A stretch of DNA of 64,000 nucleotides from Mytilus edulis (lineage: Eukaryota > Mollusca > Bivalvia > Mytilida > Mytilidae): positions 70,708,971 to 70,772,970 of the forward strand of contig NC_092357.1 of assembly GCF_963676685.1 (NCBI RefSeq), in the 5' to 3' direction. Below the pieces are notes generated by a model. The model did not search any database. It was given only the letters and a program-made list of their open reading frames with translations, and had not been told where the DNA came from. Shown piece by piece: positions 11,938 through 24,454 of the stretch. How positions within the stretch are numbered: the first letter of the stretch is position 1; each line of letters begins with the position of its first letter. Both the position numbers and the translations under genes were made by a program.

Positions 11938-12701
11938 CAGTCAGGGGACTTACTTAAACAAGTGATTTTCTAAATCACTGATTCAAGTAACATTATTTCC
12001 ATAAAGGTTGGAAGTTAGAGTTGTCTTTCTTTAAAAATCAACTATTTAAGTAGTACAAATTAATCACTAGAAGAAGTGATTTAATATTAGTGTAGCTTTA
12101 AATATAGAATACTAATGATCCAGGGACTAATTATGTTTCTAAACTTATCAGAACCAACATCTGTGTTGTCTAGGATGACCAGGTCATTTCAGGTGATGAC
12201 CTTGTACTGAATCTAGGATAATGACATAAAAATCACTTGTTTAAGTATCAGATCTCAATTTCCTTCCCAAAAATCACTTCTTTAAGTATCATTCTTTTAA
12301 TAACCCCCACTAATTTCAACACCCCCGAACAGTGAAATTTTTATCGAGAACAGTAGAATTTTATTACATAATAAGATGAAACCTTGATTAAAGAAAAATA
12401 CTCCCACTGCTGTGAAAAATCTTTTAAGAAAGTATCAGTTCATTATGTAAAGCCATTATTATAGCATTTTTTCAACTAAAATAGAATTTTCAGGTAAATG
12501 ATAGCATCAAAGGCATAAACCTTGCTACTTAAAAGAAGCAAAAAGTTCATGTTTTTTAATTTTACTAATTGAAAGATGTTATTTAAACCTATGTGTTTAA
12601 AATTTTGAAAAAACTACAAAATCCCAATTTGTGACAAACCTCCAATTTGCTACTCAAATAAGTGATTTAAAAATCACTTATTTCAGTAAGTCCCCTGACT
12701 G
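11938..12701. mobile_element. TIR element, 764 bp, with 5-bp target duplication TTATA
   Basis: Ends are CAGTCAGGGGACTTACT at 11938 and the inverse AGTAAGTCCCCTGACTG ending at 12701. Both are followed inward by palindromic AAGTGATTTAAAAATCACTT-type motifs. The element is flanked by TTATA at 11933-11937 and 12702-12706, a direct target-site duplication. No ORF of note, so it is a non-autonomous DNA transposon. A diverged relative lies in ZC3H15 intron 2 (41698-42328). Confidence 0.85.
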
Positions 12702-12794
12702 TTATAAGAAAATGTACCATAAATACTGAAATTCAGCTCGAAAAAGTTTGTACGCATTATGACCCGAGATTTGATTCTTCAATGCAGGTCATGA

Positions 12795-13312
12795 CCTGCA
12801 TTTTCATCGTCACAGGTTGACAGGTATGGATGGCTACAGTGCTGAAGGTCCTGGGTTCGATCCTGACTCAGGACACTGGAAGTTCAGTACTATTAGTAGG
12901 GTGATTTTCACCCTCCCACACACATCTCTGAGACCTAGACCGGAGATTAAACTAGAATGGGTACTTTGGAGGTCTTGGTTGGTCAAAGTGGTCCCCGACT
13001 TTGACCTGGAGATCAATCTATAGATATCTCTCAGTTTGTCTGTTCCCACAAGAAGCCCGGTGGTTTTCTCCGAGTTCTTCGGTTTCCTCCACCATAATAA
13101 CAGATAATGTCAGGGACCACTTTGACCAGCCAAGTTTCTCCTAACACTCCCACTGTGCTGGGTTGGGGATTGTCCTGGTAGTGGGTTGTATACAAGTTAG
13201 TGACACATCTCCATGATAGGGATAGTACACAGATTCCACTGTACCCTCGCAGCAATCAAGGGGTGCTCCATTTACGGAGGGATCTTCGTACATACATACA
13301 TACATATAAACA
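12795..13312 (+). mobile_element. tRNA-derived SINE with conserved central domain
   Basis: The head has an A-box-like TGGCTACAGTGCTGAAGG (about 12831) and a perfect B box GGTTCGATCC (12854-12863). The body contains a region CCCGGTGGTTTTCTCC...TTCGGTTTCCTCCACC (about 13057-13095), which resembles the conserved central domains of animal SINEs. The element ends in a CATACATACATA tail (about 13290-13305). Short frames in both strands across it are not genes. RNA polymerase III transcription is inferred from the boxes. Confidence 0.75.
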
Positions 13313-13604
13313 TGGTAAAATTTTAACCAACTATAGTTACTATACACTAACGGTAGCCGAAAATGACTGGTTGACGCCTGACGTAAAAGGGCATTACTAC
13401 CCTCATAAATCATGTGTAAAAACCAATGTTACAGCAATACTTTAAATACCTAAAATGATGTGATTTATGTTCAATATGTATGACATGTATGAGCTTTTGA
13501 TTTTGCCATTTGATTAGGGCTTTCTTCTTCTTTCTTCTTTGAGTTTAGTATTTTTGTAATTACTTTTTCCTTACCTGGCAAACATACATGTCAAGTGACA
13601 TGAT

Positions 13605-13705
13605 ATTCGCGTGTAATACACGCTTTTTCAACGGTTTACACGCGAGGATTTTGTCACATGGCGTGTACACGCTTTTCACCACTTTACACGCAATTACTCG
13701 CTTTT
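13605..13705. other. Cluster of ACACGC motifs
   Basis: In about 100 bp, (T)ACACGC or its complement GCGTGTA recurs about six times, spaced irregularly and often followed by TTTTTC. This is CpG-dense against a CpG-poor background. A smaller group (GCGCGTGTAATTG, GACGCGTGTAC, GGACACGCGCC) lies at about 17098-17195 inside another element. Function unknown. Confidence 0.4.
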
Positions 13706-14152
13706 TCGTTCTTTTCATTTTTTGGTCGTTAGTGATATCGCTATTCTCGGTTTTTTTCCTTATTCGGTGATAAATACCGAAAAATTCGAAGTAATTGTTT
13801 GGCTGCCTTATTGTTTATTTTTCTATATGGACAAACAGTAAAAGGTAGTTTGTGATTAGTTTTAATGATTTTGTGACTTTCTTTCAAATTCACTTTATAG
13901 GGGAAATGTGCACAGAAAGAGGTCATTTTCAGGGCCTGTACCGTCGTCTAAAGTGCCGATTGTTAAGCCAAAACGATGTGTACAGCAAGATTCAAGATTT
14001 ATAAATTATATTTTTGGAGTTCGAGTTTCAATGATCGAGTGACAAGTAACGCATAATTTGTGCATTCTATGTTACAATGATAAAAACCCCAATACATGTG
14101 AGAGGAGAAATACAATGTAGCTATTTGAATAAGCATTTAACATGTTTATCTA
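13706..14152. other. No feature recognised
   Basis: AT-rich sequence with short open frames only; no splice-supported coding sequence, no terminal repeats and no tandem repeat seen. Confidence 0.5.
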
Positions 14153-15607
14153 TTAGGCCAATTAAAATTAATTGATAGATTTTCATCCCCGCCCGCCCCT
14201 CTGAAAACATCCCGCCCCGATTTTTTTTTATTTTTACAAATTTACGATTTCCGGATTTTGTTCATATCCGTTTCCGGTAACCGTCAACATTTTGTTTCAA
14301 TTTTAACTTCCTGTTTCAAATTTCGGTTTTCATATTTCTTCAAGTAACTAAAAATAATTCTGCAGCACTATGAAGACAAAATCATCTACCGAGAATAGAG
14401 ATTGATTACGAGAAGGGCATGAAATAATAGGCTTTCAAGTTATACTCTGTGTCCAAGTCTGCACATCACGGAATGACACAAATTGTTGTGATAAGAAAAC
14501 GGTTGATTTTTTCATTAATAAAATGACTTTGTGTCAGGAATTTTGGACTGTGTATCCAAAGAGCAAGAATCGTGGAACACATTGGTATAAAAACATAACT
14601 GATTAAACAAATTGACACAAGCACGAACTTGTTAGATTTATGACAATATATTGAGTTGAAAAAGTCGGCAAACATTCACTTAGAAAATTTTACCCTTGCC
14701 GATTGTTTTTCTGTTGTTGTTGACAAACAGCAAACACTCTCAGTCCCAATACCCTCAATAGAGTCATTAAACAACTTTTTTTTTGAGTTCATGTTTTACA
14801 TTATAATTATATATGCATCTTGAAAAAGAATCAGAAAAGCACCAACCCTATTATTTTCAAAACTTTTGAGTTATTTTATTCTGTACTCATGATACTTGTG
14901 TTGCACTGTTTCGTACAAATGCATATTTGCTTCATTTTATGGAGACCAAAAAAAATATTGCTTAGAAAGGCAAATAAATTCTGTGAGAAGAGAGCATTTC
15001 TCTATGTTTTTGCTGTTTACTAAAAATAGGTTTTTAAAGCAGCAATTACATGTAGAACAGTGGTTGCCAACTAGGGATTTGTATAAATTAAGACTTGAAC
15101 AATTCTGTACAATTCCTTATACAGGCCGTACATTGACCTATAATGGTTTACTTTTATAAATTGTTATTTGGATGGAGAGTTGTCTCTTTGGCACTCATAC
15201 CAAATCTACCTAGTTCTATATATATGATTTAAGCTTATTATTATACTTCCGCTTTTAAAAAGGGGTTTTACCTCTGTCTTTTTATCCGTCAGTCTGTCCG
15301 GTTTTTTTTAGGAACTCCTCGACAAGGATTTCTGAAATTGGGTTACAGGGTTATATAAGTCAGCTATACCCTGTGATGGGTTTTACGATTCATCACTCAA
15401 CAACTTCCTGTTTACCAAAATATTGAGAAAGGGGTATTACTCAGTGAGAAGTAGCTCACAGTTTTACTTGTTACACTTGCATATATGAAGAACACGTCAC
15501 CAGAGGGTTTCATAAGAAATAAAAATTAAAAAATTAAATCCTCCCACCCGCCCCATTTTTTTCAAAATTTTGGATGAAAATCTACTAATTAATTTTAGTT
15601 GGCCTAA
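14153..15607. mobile_element. TIR element, 1.45 kb, with nested insertion
   Basis: TIRs of about 36 bp: TTAGGCCAATTAAAATTAAT at 14153 and the inverse ATTAATTTTAGTTGGCCTAA ending at 15607, continuing to GATTTTCATCC/GGATGAAAATC and a C-rich GCCCGCCCC / CACCCGCCCC stretch just inside. Between about 15150 and 15440 it contains other mussel repeats (a GGATGGAGAGTTGTCTC tail, then a relative of the element at 1-512). No transposase is seen. Confidence 0.75.
15243..15440 (-). repeat. Reverse-strand relative of the 1-512 repeat
   Basis: Reads TTTTAAAAAGGGGTTTTACC, TCCGTCAGTCTGTCCG, GATTCATCACTCAACAACTT and CCTGTTTACC, which are the reverse complement of blocks in the repeat at 1-512. It is inserted within the TIR element at 14153-15607. 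Confidence 0.6.
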
Positions 15608-15779
15608 TGGAAATCAAATTTATAAAACATTTTTCAATTTCAATTTCAGTTTCAAATCTAGCCTATACAGCAACAGATTTCTACAGGCCATGGGGATAAA
15701 AATATCACAAAACTGTTGGATCAGCTCTCATAGTACCAGCTTTCTTCTGATGAACTACCCAGTTTTAACCAGGCAATAG

Positions 15780-16430
15780 CAATGGGAGTAATGGCAGAGA
15801 TAATAGATGACATTTTACATTGCTATAAAAAAACAAACATTATGACATTCTTTCAAATCTTGATGAAGCTATCAATTCCTACTGTGGGAAAGCCTTTTCA
15901 ATTATAAAGAAATTGACACTGAATTCTGATCAGAACTTGACTATGGTACATTTGTTTGTGCGCTGTTATCAAATAAATGTAACTAAACTTGAAACTGGCA
16001 GTTGTTTTGAATATGTGCCTAGTGGTGGTGCTTTAAAAGCAACATAACAGACCACTGTTTATTGTTTAATACAATAAAAGTTCATAGTAGAATATACATT
16101 GTTTTTTTTATATTCAAAATTTTGTATGAAATTATGAACATTACCACATTCATATTAACAAGTCCGCATCTACGTCACGCGTTTTCACACATGTCATGAC
16201 ATGATTTCCCATTGTCAGAGGTTGACATGTATGCTGGCAAATTGAACGGTGCAATTTTCTCAGTATATCGTGTGTCTGGTCAAATAAAGGGGAATTAATA
16301 TTTCGATAAACCAAGGATTTGTAGAGTAGTTGTGTTGTAGACTATTTTAAATCTAAGAAAATGGCTGATATAACGTTTATTAAACGTTATAATGTTACTT
16401 TCGTTTTGGTAAGCTTCTTCTTCTCTAAGT
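15780..16430. other. No feature recognised
   Basis: AT-rich sequence without convincing ORF, terminal repeat or tandem structure. Confidence 0.4.
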
Positions 16431-16443
16431 AAATCCCTCCGCC

Positions 16444-17898
16444 GGTCTCACCAATTAGCGACAAGAAGACAAGAAGAATTTTAGCGAAAAGAAGCGTCAA
16501 GAAGCGACAAGAAGCGACAAGAAGAATTATTTTAGAGACAAGAAGCGACAAGAAACTATTTAGCGACAAGAAAACATATTTCTTCAAATTAAAATGACAT
16601 ATTCCAAATATATATTAAAAGAATATGCAAAAGAAAACAATTTCAGCGACAAGAAAGTTGACATTGATAGAAAAAAATTGATCCATTTTTTACAAAATAT
16701 TTTATCATTTAATATGTATAACAGCCAGTATTACGTTTACCCTGTTGTATTATGAGATTACTTTTCCTTGTGTTTTAGACAAGGCTTCAAAGAAAAAAAT
16801 TATAATAGCCTTTCAAGACGTCATAATCATTTGGACTAGTACAATATATGTTACGTTAAAATGAATTATGTGTGCATCATTATCCTGAAAATACAGACAC
16901 AAATCGTGAAATACAAAGAACTGAAATCAAACAAGAGGAAAAGAAAATTAAAATGTGAATATTTTCATCATTTTATTTTGTGTGTATAGCCTCATTAAAC
17001 GATAGTTATCATGTTTATGCATATTGATTGAAGATTAAAGGATATTCATGACAAGCTTGAGTTTTCAACAGGTCTTTCTTTTTTCAATGTATATTCTGGC
17101 GCGTGTAATTGTATAGTCTGACGCGTGTACAAAGTTGAAGGTGTTAATTGGGTGTTATTGTAGCAATAAAACAAGGGACACGCGCCTCGTTAAAATCATT
17201 TGATGTTCCACATTGTGTGTACTGTTATTACCTTAGAGTGAAGCCACATCTAATGTTGTTCCTATCAAGAACAATGAATTATACTGTTAAAAAGGAAATA
17301 ATATTTCATGTTTTTAAAAATTAAAAAATTTTAAAAAAAAAAAATGGACCCAAGGTAGAACCACGTCCTCGTCGTGGGGTCTGGAAAAATGCTTAAAAAA
17401 TAGAGATGACAAAGCGTGGCTGAGAGTTCTACAAATAAAGCATAACAAGATTATAGTTTACTTAGAGCATAGCATTAACATGATTAAGCACATGAATCAA
17501 AAGATTATATTCCATTATGCCCACTCCATCTATATCACCATTCGTTTATTCATACTTTGACTTTGCTGAAAACAGATACATACATTATATTATACATATT
17601 CATCATATTTAATATAAAAAAAAAAGAAGAAGAAGCTCAATCTCTGTATCTATGATGAGTTTATTTTCTTCCACACAAATGTTTTATTTCTTCATCTATC
17701 AATGGTCATCAATATAATATAAAAAATATCTGCTCATATATATAAAAAAAAAAAAAAAAACATTAAATACAAATTTCTTTATATCTAATTTAAAAAAAAA
17801 TGTTTTCTTGTCGCTAAATAGTCTTCTTGTCGCTTCTTGTCGCTAAATTTATTCTTCTTGTCGCTTCTTGACGCTTCTTGTCGCTAATTAGTGAGACC
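16444..17898. mobile_element. TIR element, 1.46 kb, with arrayed GCGACAAGAA motifs and 8-bp TSD
   Basis: Ends are GGTCTCAC(C/T)AATTAGCGAC at 16444 and its inverse ending at 17898. The direct duplication CCCTCCGC flanks it (16435-16442 and 17899-17906, with one extra C on the left). Each TIR is about 100-150 bp and is itself a run of GCGACAAGAA repeats separated by AATTTTAG- or ACTATTTA-type spacers. An 8-bp target duplication fits hAT, P or Merlin-like elements (inference). The interior is AT-rich and non-coding. Confidence 0.85.
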
Positions 17899-17906
17899 CC
17901 CTCCGC

Positions 17907-19321
17907 AACGGAGCACCCGTGTCACACGGTAAAAAATCCCTTATTTTTATTTAATACTGTTTAAAAACATGGAGCAGACTAGATTAGAATATATACAATC
18001 CTTACAAGAATATTGTTGTCCTAAAACCATGTAGTAATGTAAAATCTATCATAAAAATATTTACACACTTTCTTGTTCGGAACTTTCTGGATACTTCTTT
18101 GGGAAGTAGGACAAATCGCCCCACACCAAATCGCCCCACGTTTCATCAACTTGGCTTCCGAGCTGGCTTCACTTTTAAAAAAAATCATCCCACTTGCGTA
18201 AATGTTAATAAAATGCAATTATAATTGTTTTAAATAAGCTTATGTAATGCTAATCGTTAAAATATGCTAATCAGTGGTCATCTGTGGATAACATACTTAC
18301 AAAAATAGAATGGATTTGTTAAAAGTCGAATAATCAGAGAGAAGTAAATGAAAACAAAAAATCGGTATAAGTGCGGCACTATGAACATCAAAGACCGTTG
18401 AGTTATACTTAAACAATCACCATCCTCACCGAAAAGAAAATGCATGACTTAAACGTTGAAAAAAACCAAGTTTTGAGAAACCCATATTACTATTATTAAT
18501 ATAACAACAAAGCCTTGTAAAAATGTTTTATGATAAAACTCTTACAATGTGTGTGTAAATATTAGTGATACTAGTAGTTTTTTTTTAATACGTCTCTCAT
18601 AATTCTTCTAAATATTGGCTTAATTTTTGTTTTAACTTTTATACTTTTACAAGCCAAATGTGCTACTGTATAATTGATGTCAATACGTATATAAATGATA
18701 GTAGTATTGTGATGAAATATACATATTAAAATATTGTGCAAACGTACATGCAGAAAGATTAGATCAGACATGAAGTTGTTTTGATAACGGTTAATTAATG
18801 GCACACTTCGTGTGTGAATAAGGGCCGATTTACTGGTAATCGACATGCTTCAGGTGTGAAACAATGATCAATGAATCACCGGCACGCGAACTGCAATACA
18901 TAATTTGTTTATTAAAGTGTCACATATTACTTGTGATTTCTTATAGGTTAAAAAATTATCAATAATGTTTAAATATACGTGATGTCAAGTGCCTTTGCAT
19001 AGAATTGTAAGTAAATTGGATTATGAAATAAAATTATCTATCATAATTATAAAAAATTAAACCAATACATTTTAATTCTTATAGGCATTTATAAAGAGTT
19101 GTATAATCAGCTAGTACAACAGGAAGAAGAGATAAATATTTACTACTTACACGAAAAAACTAAGACAGGCATGTTCAACGCAATGTTCACTAAAAAATAT
19201 CCTTTTCATATTCTATATGGATCTACCTCAGGATGCATTGGGATACTTCAGGGAGTTAAAATATTCATATCTACGGATATAAACGTAGAAAACTTGTATT
19301 ATAATGCTAAAAAAATATAGG
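17907..19321. other. No gene recognised; CGCCCCAC motifs
   Basis: AT-rich. At about 18112-18140 the phrase AAATCGCCCCAC occurs twice, and related TCGCCCCACTT and TTCGCCCAACTT recur at about 19447-19530, suggesting a diverged mobile element around the 18-bp repeat at 19322. Short open frames here (e.g. 19099-19320 plus) have no splice or homology support. Confidence 0.4.
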
Positions 19322-19411
19322 GTACGACTTAGTAGAAGTACGAGTTGGTAGAAGTACGAGTTGCCGAAAGTACGAGTTGGCTGAGTACGAGTTGCCGAAA
19401 GTACGAGTTGA
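19322..19411. repeat. 18-bp tandem repeat of GTACGAGTTG units
   Basis: Five units of AAGTACGAGTTGCCG / AAGTACGAGTTGGTAG type in under 100 bp. It is flanked by CGCCC(A/C)AC(T) motifs and probably belongs to an interspersed element. Confidence 0.7.
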
Positions 19412-19689
19412 CATGTATCCCAATCTCGTTAATTTTTTATTTCTGCCATTTCGCCCAACTTAATTTAAAAAGGTAAAATCTAGATACGTGTATACTGAAT
19501 TTTCAGCTCTGCCGACTCGCCCCACTTCAAGTGAAAACTAATCTACATATACACAGGATACTGAAAAACGAAAATGTATTAAATTATTATTGTTGAAATG
19601 ATTAAATGATGTTTCACTTTCTCAATTGTAAAACCATTATTTTAACATGTGTAACTTATTGTATTATTGGAGAATAACTTATTATTGTA

Positions 19690-20275
19690 TACATATTTGC
19701 ATAAATAAAGGCAACAGTAGTATACCGCTGTTCAAAACTCGTAAATCTATGGACAAAAAAACAAAATTGGGGTAACAAACTAAAACTGAGGAAAACACAT
19801 TAAACACAAGAGGAGAACAACGACACAACATTAAAATGTAACACACACGGGAACGGACTAAGCATTAGACAAAATCCGATGAGAATAACCAATATAACAT
19901 CAAAACCAAATACATGAATTTTGGGATAGAAAAGTACCGTGACACGTCTAATTATAGTAATGTGAATTCACACTCAAATATAAGAGAAACTGACAAACGA
20001 CACAACGGAAACACAACGTTAAAATGTTACACACACAGAAACGAACTATGATATAACAATGGCCATTTTCCTGACTTGGTACAGGACATTTTTAAAGATA
20101 AAAATGGTGACATAACAATTGAAAAGAACCCCTTAAGAGCTTGCTGTTAGGTGTGAGCCAAGGATTCGTGTTGAAGACCGTGCTTTTACCTATAATGGTT
20201 TACCTTATAAATTGTGACTTGGATGGAGAGTTTGTCTCGTTGACACTTATACCACATCTTCTTATATCTGTTTGA
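19690..20275. repeat. Interspersed mussel-type repeat with internal duplication
   Basis: Contains two versions of a block with GACACAAC(A/G), AACGTTAAAATGT and ACACACA(G/C)(A/G)AACG(A/G)AC (about 19826 and 20008). It ends with GACTTGGATGGAGAGTTTGT and TTATACCACATCTTC, the tail shared with several other repeats in the window. Probably a retroelement 3' portion. No intact ORF. Confidence 0.55.
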
Positions 20276-22850
20276 AATATTTGAAATTATTTGAAAAGAA
20301 AGATACCCATATTATCCAGTAAGATTTGTGACGTTAAATATATTCATCAAGTTTCCACTAAAGAAATAACGATATATAGATGTTTCAAACTCGCTACAAA
20401 CAAATCTGAGGACTTCTATACGGTTTTACTGTAGACAATGATATTCAGGCATGGCGGCGAGTCTCTACTACTATTTTGGAGTTTGACTCATCTGCATCAA
20501 GTACAAGTAGGGACTTAAATACATTTTATCCTCGACTTTTGGTGCCTATAGCAGATTAGTCATAATACATTTCCTTTATTAAAATAATTATTTGCAATGT
20601 ACAAAAAAATGTACCTCATAGTTAAAAGTGAGGGTTTGTTTTGGTTTTTTTTAAGAGAGATTTCTCCATAGGACACAAACTACTTAGGCCTCCTGTTTAT
20701 TTTATAGTCAAAATACCTGGTGCACTTGAGTCAATGTTAATATTATTATAATATGTTGTAAATATATTTTTATGTGACAGCGTTCATATTGTCTTGTTTC
20801 TTTTATTTCGCATGTTACATATCTATTGTCTAGATTGTATTGCATACTTGTTATTGTTTATAATGATATTGTTGTATGCAATATACCCTCAAGGAGCCCT
20901 AACAAATAAAAATATTCGATTCTTTTCTAATCTTCTATATTTACAACCCTTTTGGATGTTTGCTTTCAATTCTTTTACATACCAGATTTATTGAAAAGTG
21001 GAAACTTATTTCCGGTGTTCAAACATAAAAGGGATATCAAAAATGATAGGGAATTACTATCACTCAAACTTACTCAAAAAATTCTGAAAAGATTTTAAAA
21101 GAAAGAGAAATTCCGAAAACCCTATTTTAAAAAAAAGCTGCAAAAAGGCTCCATGCACCGGTTGCGCTTCACAATTGATCTGTGAAATATTCGTAGCCTT
21201 AGAAGAATTTGAAAGGGAAAGCAGAACCTAATTCGGAATAATCCATATTGATACTGTATAATTTATATGAAAGTTCTGGCCCTTCTTCGTGTATCCTAGG
21301 ACTATTTACAGCTTATCAAATCATAAGCTTATCAAATCATTGGCGTAGCATACATTGAGGCAACCTATCATGAACAAAATGAAGAAAAAAACAGTTGTCC
21401 TTTATACTAAACACCAACTTGTGTCGTATTATTGCGGTCATTAATTCATGATACCTTTTGTACATTCAAGATTTCAAGTATGACAACATTTCCCTCCCTA
21501 ATTGGAAACACCCTAGTTGGCGGTAGTTTTCAGTAATCTTAGATATATATCGGAGTCAACAAAATCGACACAATTAAAACTGACAGATTCATTTAATCAT
21601 ACCCCAAGCAAACTTGATTGAAAAAAAATCCAACTCACGAGCCTCTTTGGTCGAACCATTTGAACATGCAAATAACAATTTGTATTATTTGAAGGTCTAC
21701 CGGTTTACATAATACAGAAAAACATCTTGAAATTATCCTACAGGAAAACAATTTTAAAGGGAGCTAACATATAAGATCATATAAAAGAATGGAAATTATG
21801 GGTAACAAGAATAAAAGGAATTTAAGATAAATATTTGAACAACACCCCTCATCCAAATCCTAATATGATAACCAGTAACGTCTAAAATTGAAACCTAATT
21901 GTGTGTTCGCATATTACTGCAATTACACAGTTTTTATCACTAGCTTGCGGTTTGTTTATCACGAAATGTTGCTGTTCAATCCGGAACCTGTTATTCATTT
22001 GTTGTCGTTTGTTGCTGTTTATATATATGTGTTACATATTTCGTTTTCGTTCATTATTTTGTACCTATAATATGCCGTTAGTTTTCTCGTTTGAATTGTC
22101 ACGTTTATATTTGTCAGTTTTGGGCCTTTTATTACTGACTATATGCGGTAATAATTACATTAGATGTATGTTTCATTATAATATGTTATTCTGATTGGCT
22201 AACTGCACATCACATGTTATTCCGTAAGCAATTGCAATGACAATAAAATTTATCATTCATGATGACACGAGGTCCCACAATAAAGTTCGCAGGTGAATTA
22301 AATAAAACTTGATAAAAATCGTGTTTTCATGATCCTAGCTAAAAAATGTAATTATAAGTATTGAATGCTTCTTTTTGTAACTTTATAGGGTTGTAAAAGC
22401 GTTGACCGTGCGTACATTTTTAGAATGAAGCGCTTCACATGTTTTGAAAAATTAATGCATTTTTTTTTTTTCAGTTATAAATTCAAAGAGCCAAAGTTGT
22501 ACGCAAAATTATCAAATTAGACATGCCTATGTAAAGGCATTTCTCCATTATTCCAATAGTCTTGATATTCTTGATCGTTGGATAAATAAATGTGAAACAC
22601 ATGAAAAATAGAGAAAAAAATAATTTCCAAATAGAATGATATTATACTAATTTATATAGCATGTATAAGACTGTCTATAGTGACACGCTTTTTGGAATTT
22701 ATTGAAATTTCAATTGAATGTTTTGGACTACCAAATGATTTTCGTTGTTTTCCATTTTAAAGGTACGCAGCTAAGTCATTTGATTGCTGAAAAAACCCCA
22801 CCTTTTTTAATTGTTTTCAGGTGAAAAGTACAGAAATAAATACATAATAA
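20276..22850. other. No feature recognised
   Basis: 2.6 kb of AT-rich sequence. Short open frames such as 21901-22194 plus show no splice signals, domain motifs or codon pattern that would support a gene. No clear terminal or tandem repeats were seen. Confidence 0.4.
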
Positions 22851-22854
22851 TGGG

Positions 22855-23105
22855 TTTTACTGTGCGTATTGATGTGCGTTTGTTGGGTTTTTTTTTTTTT
22901 TTTTCTGAATTGGCTAGAGGTATAGGGGGAGTGTTGAGATCTAAAAACCATGGTTAACCCCGCAGCATTTCTGCGCCTGTTCCAAGTCAGGAGCCTCTGG
23001 CCTTTGTTAGTCTTGTATGATTTTTAATTTTAGTTTCTTGCCACGGTGTATAATTCGGAGTTTTGTATGACGTTCCTTACCACTGAACTAGTAACATAAA
23101 CAAAT
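22855..23105 (+). mobile_element. Fragment of the reverse-transcriptase element tail
   Basis: Matches, in opposite orientation, the 3' region of the element at 36620-38036. Shared blocks are ATTGATGTGCGTTTG, GGCTAGAGGTATAGGGGGAG, CTCTGGCCTTTGTTAGTC and TTTTAGTTTCTTG. It includes a poly-T run. Confidence 0.65.
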
Positions 23106-23109
23106 CCTA

Positions 23110-23440
23110 TATTATAGATATAGGAAGATGTGGTATGAGTGCCAATGAGACAACTCTCCATCCAAGTCACAATAACAGGATACCATTAAAGGCCTTCAAC
23201 ACGGAGCCTTAGCTCACACCGAACAACAAGCTATAAAGGGTCCTTAAAATACTTGTGTAAAACCATTCAAACGGAAAAACCATCGGTCTAATCTATATAA
23301 AAACGAGAAACTAGAAACAATTATGAACCACATAAACAAACGACAACTGCTGAACATCAGGTTCCTGACTTAGGACAGGTGTAAACAATAAAACAATCAG
23401 AGGAATCAGAGACAAATGCATGTGGTAATAACCATGATAA
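23110..23440. repeat. Mussel-type repeat beginning GATGTGGTATGAGTGCC
   Basis: Begins with GGAAGATGTGGTATGAGTGC and CAATGAGACAACTCTCCATC, the inverse of the tail seen at 15170, 20220 and 47100. It continues with CCTTCAACACGGAGCCTTAG and ends near CCTGACTTAGGACAGGTG. This is probably the 3' part of a retroelement on the minus strand. Confidence 0.6.
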
Positions 23441-24320
23441 CTGCATCCTAAATAACGAAATTATATGTCGTAATTTATAACTACATCCTAAATCCACTAA
23501 CTTAATCGACAAGGCTGGAGCCTTATGGTTAATTCAAAGTGATACCCGTCTCTTGTTATAAACTGTATGTGGAATTCTTTAGGTTATTGTAGGGTTCATG
23601 TTGCTTAGTGTTTAGTTGTCTACGTCGTTGTATATTATAGGTTGTTGTCTGTCCGTTTGGTAGTTTTTGGTGTTCAAGTTGGATTGACATTGTCAGTTCG
23701 TTTTCGACATAAGTTTGACCATCTCTTTTGTTTCTTTCGTCTCTCTTATGAAGGTGTGGATTGGGGTTTACAGAATAGCGAAACATGGACAAAAAAAAGT
23801 AGAAAAATAGAGAATAATGAGGTGCTAAAAGATAATAGAGAATAATGGGCAAAAAGTAAGAAGAATAAAGAAAAATTGCATAAAAAATATAAGAGTACAA
23901 AAATGAAGCCCCCAACTCCAGACCCTCATTTATTGGTGTTAAAATGCATATTAAGAAAGCCATGATTTTACAGAGAGAGAAAAAAACTTTGGTGAAGATT
24001 TAGTAGCAGATAAGCCAACAGAGAAAAAAAATAAAACTTTTGCTGATTATTTATAAGCCATATATATGTTGATGACAGTGCTTTGTTCCAACCATCCATG
24101 AGTTGAAACCCCATCTGCCACAAGACGTAGCATTGTAAAAAATAGTTGTGGCGCAAAAGGACGCATTTTTGGCGCAAACGGATTTCTCCCTTCTTCTTGG
24201 GTTCCCCGTATATCATTGACGTTTATCGCACCTGTCCTTATATAAAACTCATAAGTGAGATCAACAAGCACTGATACTAAAAAGTAAAAAGAAATAGACA
24301 ACAATAAGTTATCAATAATC

Positions 24321-24326
24321 TTTATT
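24321..24326 (-). terminator. Poly(A) signal AATAAA of the GM2A-like gene
   Basis: AATAAA on the minus strand begins 9 nt after the TAG stop codon at 24335-24337. It is the nearest hexamer downstream of the gene. Its unusually short distance would give a very short 3' UTR; another signal further on cannot be excluded. Confidence 0.5.
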
Positions 24327-24334
24327 TGATCTTA

Positions 24335-24454
24335 CTATCCAAATATACATCCGAATCCAGAGCACGCATGCTCGACAGTCAAATCAGCATCAAGACACAG
24401 AATCTGTTCACCTGAAGAATTCTCGTTCACTTCGATGTGTGCATGATAGTCACC
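24335..24454 (-). CDS. GM2A-like: GM2A-like coding exon 4 (C terminus)
   Basis: The acceptor TTCTATTCCAG precedes 24454. The exon has 39 codons, GDYHAHIEVNENSSGEQ through ILCLDADLTVEHAC to GCIFG, then TAG. ILCLDADL aligns with the human LGCIKIAASL, supplying the Cys that pairs with the N-terminal Cys. Two further Cys (197, 202) follow, which the human protein lacks. Confidence 0.92.
   Translation of the reverse strand, partial: GDYHAHIEVNENSSGEQILCLDADLTVEHACSGFGCIFG

Noticed and set aside
12817..13445. Overlapping short ORFs and a possible tRNA gene
   Set aside because: The B box belongs to a SINE head; there is no full tRNA cloverleaf, and ORFs on both strands overlap within the SINE.
22855..23105. 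Independent gene at the poly-T region
   Set aside because: Matches the 3' tail of the RT element in opposite orientation.
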